Assembly: GCA_002018045.1 (NCBI GenBank)
Contig: MWLD01000069.1
Location: forward strand, 1 to 64,000
DNA length: 64,000 nt
Direction of reading: 5' to 3'
DNA from: Candidatus Synechococcus spongiarum LMB bulk15M
GTDB taxonomy: Bacteria; Cyanobacteriota; Cyanobacteriia; PCC-6307; Cyanobiaceae
Shown: positions 59,240-64,000 of the stretch, one piece after another
Numbering within the stretch: position 1 is the stretch's first letter
Layout: every line of letters begins with the position of its first letter
Program-made: the position numbers and the translations under genes
Notes under the pieces: model-generated
Told to the model about the DNA's origin: nothing
Database searches by the model: none
What the model saw: the letters and a program-made list of their open reading frames with translations, nothing else

Positions 59240-59969
59240 CTACAGAGTCTTCTCGTCCAGGAACGCAGAGTATACATTTTCCTTCAAACTTGTCGCTACC
59301 GTTCTTGGTGCGAATGCCGTGTCGCCATTCGGCCATGCATGGTCTTGCCGCCCCTTACTGCGGTTGCAGCCGGAACACGGCAATTGCAAGTTGTCCGGGT
59401 GGTCCGTACCGCCAGGGAAATGGGTGTCGCATCCTGCACAGATGCCCTCCTGCTCACCATGGAGGCGATGACGGTGGGTTCGGTAGCTGGGCAGATGGCC
59501 AGGATCCGTGCCCTTGGGCGGGGCATCCAAAGCGGTGGCGCCACCCCATGGACCCCGCTCTTCGGCAATGCGTTCATTCACCAGCTTGATGGCCAACGGC
59601 AAAAGATATCAATGCCTGCTTGTCGCTGGAGTCGGTCTGCCGCCACCAGGGCGGTCGCACAACCACGGAAGGGATCCGGCGCCGAGTTCCCCGGTTTGAA
59701 CCGGCTCTGACGATGCGATTCAACTCGGCCGGTTCACCGTGCTCGCACACGTCCACGTCATCCAGGGTCCAGGCATCCTTGAATGCGGCTGCGGCGGATG
59801 TACTGCCGATGGGGGCTTCGTAGTGGCGGTTGGAATTGAAGGAAGGGTCCAGGACAATCAGGTGCATACAGGCGGAGTTCATACCCCGCATGACGTCCAG
59901 GTTTTTGCCAGCCCGGACGTTGCCACTGTCGACGTGGACATGGGCATCAACAGTTGACCTTGCGTACAT
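59240..59969 (-). pseudogene. DNA methyltransferase with HNH domain, heavily deleted
   Basis: The 5' part (frame from 59969) reads NVRAGKNLDVMRGMNSACMH then LIVLDPSFNSNRHYEAPIGS and AAFKDAWTLDDVDV, the start of beta-class N4/N6 DNA methyltransferases whose catalytic motif is DPPF; here it is DPSF. The middle is missing. A shifted frame then gives DPFRGCATALVAADRLQRQ (SAM-binding motif I) and PLAIKLVNERIAEERGPWGG. The HNH-like tail follows (HGEQEGICAGCDTHFP, then GGTDHPDNLQLPCSGCNRSK), itself lacking the segment with the catalytic His. Frameshifts and two deletions make this a dead gene. Confidence 0.85.
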
Positions 59970-60096
59970 GGAAGTCCAGGAGGATGCCCGGACCCGATAC
60001 CGCCGGCGGCTTGAAGGCGTGTCGGAGAAACTGAGAGGATGAAGCGTTGGTAGCCCAGCATGGGCAGGCCCGGAGCGCGTGGCTTTCCGGCCCGTC

Positions 60097-60402
60097 TCAC
60101 GGCTTGGCCGTCAGGCTGTTCTCCAGCAATCGATCCAGCTTGTCGCTCAAGACCCTGTTATCTGCCCTGAGCTCGGCGTTATCTGCTCTCAGTTGGGCGA
60201 CGTCTGCCTTGAACTCCGCTTTGAGCTCCAGCTTGAGATCTTTCAGGTCGGCTTTCTGTTCAGCCCGCAGGTCTTTCATCTCGGCCCGCAGATCTTTCAT
60301 CTCTTTCCAGAAGAAGGCAGCCAGCCCGAATACAACGGTGAACAGGGCGCCGGGTTGGATCCAGTCCGTCAGCAGGGAGGGAGAAGGGGGTGGAAGCACC
60401 AT
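60097..60402 (-). CDS. Membrane-anchored coiled-coil protein
   Basis: 101 residues. One N-terminal transmembrane helix (about 18-31, ALFTVVFGLAAFFW) is followed by a heptad-patterned coiled coil built on duplicated units (EMKDLRAEMKDLRAEQKADL, then further Leu/Asp/Lys repeats) and a short tail. A 21-bp tandem repeat at about 60260-60302 encodes the first two units. Family and function unknown. A decayed second copy of its 3' portion lies upstream at 60561-60690. Confidence 0.6.
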   Translation of the reverse strand: MVLPPPSPSLLTDWIQPGALFTVVFGLAAFFWKEMKDLRAEMKDLRAEQKADLKDLKLELKAEFKADVAQLRADNAELRADNRVLSDKLDRLLENSLTAKP

Positions 60403-60560
60403 GGAGTAGGGATTGACCAGACAAGGAGCTTGTCGTCAGTGTACCCACCATGGCGACAAAGCATTCCGCCGTTCCCCTGCGCCACCATGGTCATGGTTGT
60501 CCGTTGGCGATATAGCTTTTCGGATACCGTCAGCGGCATCAACGACGTGAACAAGGAGGG

Positions 60561-60690
60561 TGAAGCGTAAGCAAGCCCGGAGCGTGTGGCTTTCCGGCTT
60601 GTCTCAAGGCTTGGCCGTCAGGTTGTTCTCCGGCAACCGATTCTGTTCAGCCTTCGGATCTTTCATCAATTCCTTCCACAAGGGAGAACC
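60561..60690. repeat. Relic duplicate of the coiled-coil gene's 3' end
   Basis: Bases 60574-60642 match 60066-60134 closely (CGGAGCG-GTGGCTTTCCGG and TTGGCCGTCAGG-TGTTCTCC are shared). Bases from 60643 then match 60252-60280 (TTCTGTTCAGCC, TCTTTCATC). About 119 bp present in the intact gene is therefore deleted in this copy. TGAAGCGT before each copy is also shared. No ORF of useful length survives. The rest of 60403-60740 shows nothing else. Confidence 0.75.
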
Positions 60691-60740
60691 TTACCCGTGG
60701 GATGTCCTCTCCGAGGACAGCGCTGAAATCCGATGATGGC

Positions 60741-61301
60741 CTAGCCCTGATCCGTGTCCTCGTTTTTGTCGCACTCGGCCAGATCCGGCGTTTGGTGGAG
60801 AAGGCGATTCAGGCGCAAACGGTCGGAGTTGAGAGGATCAGGGGCCAATTCACCGGAAACTTCCCGAAACCTGCATTCCACGGATTCGGGTAACTTGACA
60901 GTGAAGATTCTCTCCAGCAGTGCCTCTACGGAGAAGAGGTAGGCATTGACGTTCTCCAGCTCGGCAATGACGGAATGCTTCTTCCCCATCCCCTGGCTAC
61001 CGGCTGAACCATCTCCACAGGCAATTGCTTGGGCTTCTGCTTCCTTCTGCATCTCCTCCAGAACACGTACCGTCAGGGTACGGAACGATTGCAGGGAGGT
61101 CCAGATCAACTCCTGTTGGTGTCGCAGTGTGGGGTATTCGCGGATCAAGCGGTCATGCTCTCGATAGAATCGCTTACAATCCGGACACTGGCAAAATTCC
61201 TCGGATGGCACAGGCGGATTTCCAACTGGAACTCGTCTTAATCTAGCAAAGAAACGAGATTTACAGCCAAACTCTGACAGAAAAGACAACGTTCCGGCCA
61301 A
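60741..61301 (-). CDS. Hypothetical protein with Cys pair and coiled coil
   Basis: 186 codons. After a basic N-terminus come FCQCPDCKRFYREHD, which could bind zinc, a long helical region (LIREYPTLRHQQELIWTSLQ) and a second helical segment (VIAELENVNAYLFSVEALLE). I do not recognise it. The start is uncertain; an in-frame ATG at 61301 is used. Composition is consistent with a real but lineage-specific gene. Confidence 0.5.
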   Translation of the reverse strand: MAGTLSFLSEFGCKSRFFARLRRVPVGNPPVPSEEFCQCPDCKRFYREHDRLIREYPTLRHQQELIWTSLQSFRTLTVRVLEEMQKEAEAQAIACGDGSAGSQGMGKKHSVIAELENVNAYLFSVEALLERIFTVKLPESVECRFREVSGELAPDPLNSDRLRLNRLLHQTPDLAECDKNEDTDQG

Positions 61302-61370
61302 AAACCGGATTTCCGGCAGTGGGAAGGGAGAATTTCGGACGTTCCGAAGACTGCCGGGCCGGGACCGGGA

Positions 61371-61766
61371 CTACTTGAGATGGGGCATATCTTCGCCAAA
61401 GTGCTCGTGCTCGCTGTGATGGGGGAGCGGAATCTCCTCAGGCAGAGGGATTTCAATTGAACTGACCAGTTGGATTACATCCCGCAAACGCATGGCGTCC
61501 GCAAACCATCCCATGGCCTGCTCCATGTTTCCGCGCTGTTCCGCGTCACTGGCCTGCTCCTCGTGGGCCTCCGCCAGTAGAGCCAGCCAACAGAGGCTCC
61601 GGGCCTGCACCACCGAGAGGTCCAACTCCTCAACCTGCTCATGGATGATGCGGTTACTTTCCTGCTGCACCAGCAGCCTTAGGCGCAGAGCATGAAGCTG
61701 GGTCACGGTCTCACCCGCTAACCGTTCCAGTGTAACGCCATCCGGACCCTTGGCAACGGTTCCCAT
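61371..61766 (-). CDS. Conserved-looking helical hypothetical protein
   Basis: 131 residues from ATG 61766. The longer reading to 61799 would run into the tRNA gene and is rejected. The protein is mostly helix (TLERLAGETVTQLHALRLRL, SVVQARSLCWLALLAEAHEE, RGNMEQAMGWFADAMRLRDV) and ends in a His/Glu-rich tail. The helical hairpin and AMGWFADAMRLRDV resemble a TPR-like unit. It lies directly downstream of tRNA-Arg on the same strand. Function unknown. Confidence 0.6.
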   Translation of the reverse strand: MGTVAKGPDGVTLERLAGETVTQLHALRLRLLVQQESNRIIHEQVEELDLSVVQARSLCWLALLAEAHEEQASDAEQRGNMEQAMGWFADAMRLRDVIQLVSSIEIPLPEEIPLPHHSEHEHFGEDMPHLK

Positions 61767-61775
61767 GGGGTAGAC

Positions 61776-61848
61776 GGGGCTGGAGGGACTTGAACCCACG
61801 ACCTTGGCTTTAGGAAAGCCCTGCTCTATCCAACTGAGCCACAGCCCC
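61776..61848 (-). tRNA. tRNA-Arg (anticodon CCU)
   Basis: The minus strand folds as a 73-nt cloverleaf: acceptor GGGGCTG pairs perfectly with CAGCCCC, D arm GCTC...GAGC, anticodon loop TTCCTAA (anticodon CCT), T loop TTCAAGT. One mismatch each is seen in the anticodon and T stems. The CCA end is not encoded. It decodes AGG. Confidence 0.93.
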
Positions 61849-61916
61849 AGAAGCTTCGGAACGTCACAGGGACGTTACACCAAAAGCATAGAACCAGTTT
61901 ACTCCATAGAATAGTC

Positions 61917-62323
61917 GTGGAAAGGAGGCGAGGCGACCGCGGCACGACCGAGTCCGCTCGGTGCGTGCTGAGGAAAGTCCGGGCTCCCCCATGGCCAGGC
62001 CTGCTGGGTAACGCCCAGTGCGGGTGACCGTGAGGATAGTGCCACAGAAATACACCGCCGATGGCCGCGGCTTTTGCCCAGGCACAGGTAAGGGTGCAAA
62101 GGTGCGGTAAGAGCGCACCAGCAGCATCGAGAGGTGCTGGCTCGGTAAACCCCAGCCGGGAGCAAGGCAAAGAACAAAGGTTGGCCATGTGCCCGTTCTG
62201 CTTAGACATGCCGCTTGAGGCCTGTGGTAACACAGGTCCTAGACAGATGGTCGCCCCTGGAGAGGGAGCCATTCCATGGAGATCTCCCCAGGAACAGAAC
62301 CCGGCTTATGTCCTGCTTTCCAC
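61917..62323 (+). ncRNA. rnpB: RNase P RNA (type A)
   Basis: Conserved elements in order: GAGGAAAGTCCGGGCTCC (CR-I), ACAGAAATACACCGCC, GTAAGGGTGCAAAGGTGCGG and GTAAGAGCGCACCAGC (CR-II/III), CGGTAAACCCC, and CAGAACCCGGCTTATG near the 3' end. The outer helix P1 is formed by GTGGAAAGGAGG at 61917 and TCCTGCTTTCCAC at 62311-62323. It is the ribozyme that matures tRNA 5' ends. The 3' end overlaps the rnc start codon at 62308. Confidence 0.96.
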
Positions 62324-63069
62324 CCTCTTCCCTCAGCCCTGGGCGCCAGGCCCTGCTCCAGGCCCTGCTCCAGCGCCTCGGCCTGGAGTCCCTCCGCGAC
62401 GATCCAGCGCTTGCGTTGGTGGAGGAAGCCCTGACCCACCGCTCCGCAGGGTTGGGATTGGACAACGAGCGGCTGGAATTTCACGGGGATGCCGTGCTCC
62501 GCCTGCTGGCCGCCAGCCTGCTGCGTCATCACTGGCCGGATCTATCCGTGGGTGAGCTGTCCCGCCTGCGCAACCAGTTGGTGAGCGACCGGGAACTGGC
62601 TCGTCTGGGCCAGGCCATTGACCTGCAACCCCTGATCCATATGGGGGCGCAAGCCCGACGCGACCCAACGGCAACGACACCCATCCTGGCGCGAAGTTGT
62701 GAAGCCTTGCTCGGCGCCCTCCATGAAGCCCTGCGGCTTGCTGGAGGGGACGGGTTGCGGGAACTACTGTATCCATGGCTGAAGTCCCACTGGGTGCCGC
62801 TGGTCCAGGAGTTGCTGAGCCACCCTGAGCGCCATCACTGGAAAACAGCGCTCCAGGAATGGAGCCAGGCAGCCCATAGCTGCTTGCCCACATACGTCAC
62901 CGAAGAGGTGGAGCCGGTCCACGGTCACCCCCAGCGGTTTGCAGCCCGGGTGTTTGTGGCGAACGAGCTGTTGGGCCATGGCCGCGGTTCGTCTCGTCGC
63001 CAGGCAGAGCAGGACGCTGCCGCCCAGGCCTGGGCGGCGCTCCATAATCCGCCAGCCTCTCCGGACTGA
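62308..63069 (+). CDS. rnc: Ribonuclease III
   Basis: 253 residues from ATG 62308, the only standard start that includes the N-terminal helices (SPGRQALLQALLQRLGLESL). The first signature reads NERLEFHGDAVLRLL, with His where Leu is usual; Glu54, Glu57 and Asp61 are kept. In the second site, ARSCEALLGAL, Arg129 stands where the metal-binding Asp normally lies, before Glu132. A double-stranded-RNA-binding domain follows (ANELLGHGRGSSRRQAEQDA). A 12-bp tandem duplication (GGCCCTGCTCCA) lies near the start. Confidence 0.9.
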   Translation: MSCFPPSSLSPGRQALLQALLQRLGLESLRDDPALALVEEALTHRSAGLGLDNERLEFHGDAVLRLLAASLLRHHWPDLSVGELSRLRNQLVSDRELARLGQAIDLQPLIHMGAQARRDPTATTPILARSCEALLGALHEALRLAGGDGLRELLYPWLKSHWVPLVQELLSHPERHHWKTALQEWSQAAHSCLPTYVTEEVEPVHGHPQRFAARVFVANELLGHGRGSSRRQAEQDAAAQAWAALHNPPASPD

Positions 63070-63133
63070 TCGGGTTTGCCATGGATGCTGCGCTGCCCAT
63101 GACAGGCTTGTGGTCTTGCCCTTTTGTCTCGCC

Positions 63134-64000
63134 ATGGCCGACGCACCCCTTCTGCTGCTGGTGGATGGCCACTCCCTGGCGTTTCGCAGCTACTACGCAC
63201 TGGCGAAGCGCAACGGGGGACTGAGCACCAGCAGTGGCATCCCCACCAGCGTGACCCACGGTTTCCTCAAAGCGCTGCTGGAGACAGCCCAGGACCTGCA
63301 ACCCCAGGGGGTGGTCATCGCCTTTGACACGGGCCAGCCCACCTTCCGCCACCAACTGGATACGGCGTACAAAGCCAACCGCGGGGACGCACCGGAGGAG
63401 TTCCATCAGGACGTGCATAACTTGCAACACCTGCTCCAGGAGACCCTGAGGCTTCCTGTTTGCATAGCCCCCGGCTTCGAGGCCGACGATGTGATCGCTG
63501 CCGTGGCCGGTCATGCTGTGGAACAGAGTTGGCGGGTGCGCATTCTCAGCGGAGATCGCGACCTGTTTCAACTGGTGGACGACCGGAAGGACGTGGCCTG
63601 TCTCTATATGGGCGGTGGACCCTATGGGGGCCAGGGCATCAGTTTGGTGAATGAGGCGGCAGTGCGGCAGAAACTGGGGGTCGCCCCCCACCAGGTGGTG
63701 GATTTCAAGGCCCTCACCGGTGACAGCAGCGACAACATTCCCGGTGTGCGGGGCATCGGCCCCAAAACGGCCACCACCCTGCTGGCAGAGTATGGAGACC
63801 TGGACGCCATCTACAGCGCTCTGGTGACCGTCAAGCCCAGTCTGGCGAAAAAACTGGACGCTGATCGAGACAGTGCCTTTCGCTCCCGCCAACTGGCCCG
63901 CATCCGTGTCGACGTGCCGCTGGCGGAGCCACTCCAGCTTGCCTTGGAGGGCCTGGATGCCACGGCTCTGGCCAGCCGGTTGCACCAGTTGGAGTTGCAA
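63134..64000 (+). CDS. polA: DNA polymerase I, N-terminal part (5'-3' exonuclease)
   Basis: 289 codons, open at the right edge. The flap nuclease domain is plain: LLLVDGHSLAFRSYYALAKR, FDTGQPTFRHQLDTAYKANR, EADDVIAAVAG, ILSGDRDLFQLV, and the helix-hairpin-helix GDSSDNIPGVRGIGPKTA. The start ATG at 63134 gives MADAPLLLLVDGHS as in relatives. The polymerase domain lies beyond the window. It follows rnc by 64 bp. Confidence 0.95.
   Translation, partial: MADAPLLLLVDGHSLAFRSYYALAKRNGGLSTSSGIPTSVTHGFLKALLETAQDLQPQGVVIAFDTGQPTFRHQLDTAYKANRGDAPEEFHQDVHNLQHLLQETLRLPVCIAPGFEADDVIAAVAGHAVEQSWRVRILSGDRDLFQLVDDRKDVACLYMGGGPYGGQGISLVNEAAVRQKLGVAPHQVVDFKALTGDSSDNIPGVRGIGPKTATTLLAEYGDLDAIYSALVTVKPSLAKKLDADRDSAFRSRQLARIRVDVPLAEPLQLALEGLDATALASRLHQLELQ

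Overview
The window is a cyanobacterial chromosome segment of high G+C. The clearest clade markers are the oxygen-dependent Mg-protoporphyrin IX monomethyl ester cyclase AcsF, a high-light-inducible protein, a ferredoxin-type glutamate synthase, a fused NADPH-thioredoxin reductase/thioredoxin (NTRC type), the tocopherol/plastoquinone enzymes VTE3 and VTE6, the divisome protein Ftn2/ZipN, the PSII assembly factor PAM68 and a CAAD/CURT1-type thylakoid protein. Protein sequences and gene neighbourhoods look like the marine Synechococcus/Prochlorococcus (alpha-cyanobacterial) lineage. Several decayed genes (siderophore receptor, DNA methyltransferase, tldE) and gene-fusing deletions fit a lineage under relaxed selection, such as a host-associated Synechococcus. 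That lineage call is inference.

Layout. 1-3.6 kb: an 8-bp tandem repeat inside a partial ORF, ruvB, a TPR protein, an M20 amidohydrolase. 3.6-10.1 kb, minus strand: str-type operon rpsL-rpsG-fusA-tuf-rpsJ followed by a Lon-domain protein and the MPBQ/MSBQ methyltransferase. 10.2-25.7 kb: A-type Fe-S-like protein, phosphodiester glycosidase, glutamate synthase, infA, NTRC, RRM protein, hli, YggT, CAAD protein, a DUF39/COG1900 homocysteine-biosynthesis homologue, gyrA, ubiX. 25.9-31.2 kb: DUF2996 protein, acsF, tldD, a broken tldE, fmt. 31.2-32.9 kb: a small accessory island with a PIN toxin/antitoxin pair, flanked by a duplicated piece of the fmt 3' end. 32.9-49.9 kb: BI-1 protein, a striking in-frame rpsP-phoH fusion, ffh, ftn2, pdhA, a phosphoribosyltransferase, family-4 UDG, aminotransferase, sigF, VTE6 homologue, dnaE, PAM68, rpsO, ruvA. 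49.9-52.2 kb: decayed DNA with a TonB-dependent siderophore receptor pseudogene. 52.2-59.2 kb: nifU, serS (with an insertion), mqo, rseP, nth and two tandem group-2 sigma factors. 59.2-61.8 kb: a DNA methyltransferase/HNH pseudogene and small coiled-coil genes. 61.8-64 kb: tRNA-Arg(CCU), RNase P RNA, rnc and the start of polA.

Most genes are housekeeping: translation (S12, S7, EF-G, EF-Tu, S10, S15, IF-1, SerRS, Fmt, SRP54), replication and repair (DnaE, PolA, GyrA, RuvA, RuvB, Nth, UDG), nitrogen and carbon metabolism, and photosynthetic pigment, quinone and membrane biogenesis. The most unusual items are the rpsP-phoH fusion, the fmt-tail duplication around the toxin-antitoxin module, a perfect 18-bp inverted repeat between rpsG and fusA, the overlap of the rnc start with the 3' end of RNase P RNA, and a sigma factor with an altered -35 recognition helix. 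I found no CRISPR array, intact insertion sequence or prophage. All homology statements come from recognising family sequence patterns by eye; no database search was run.
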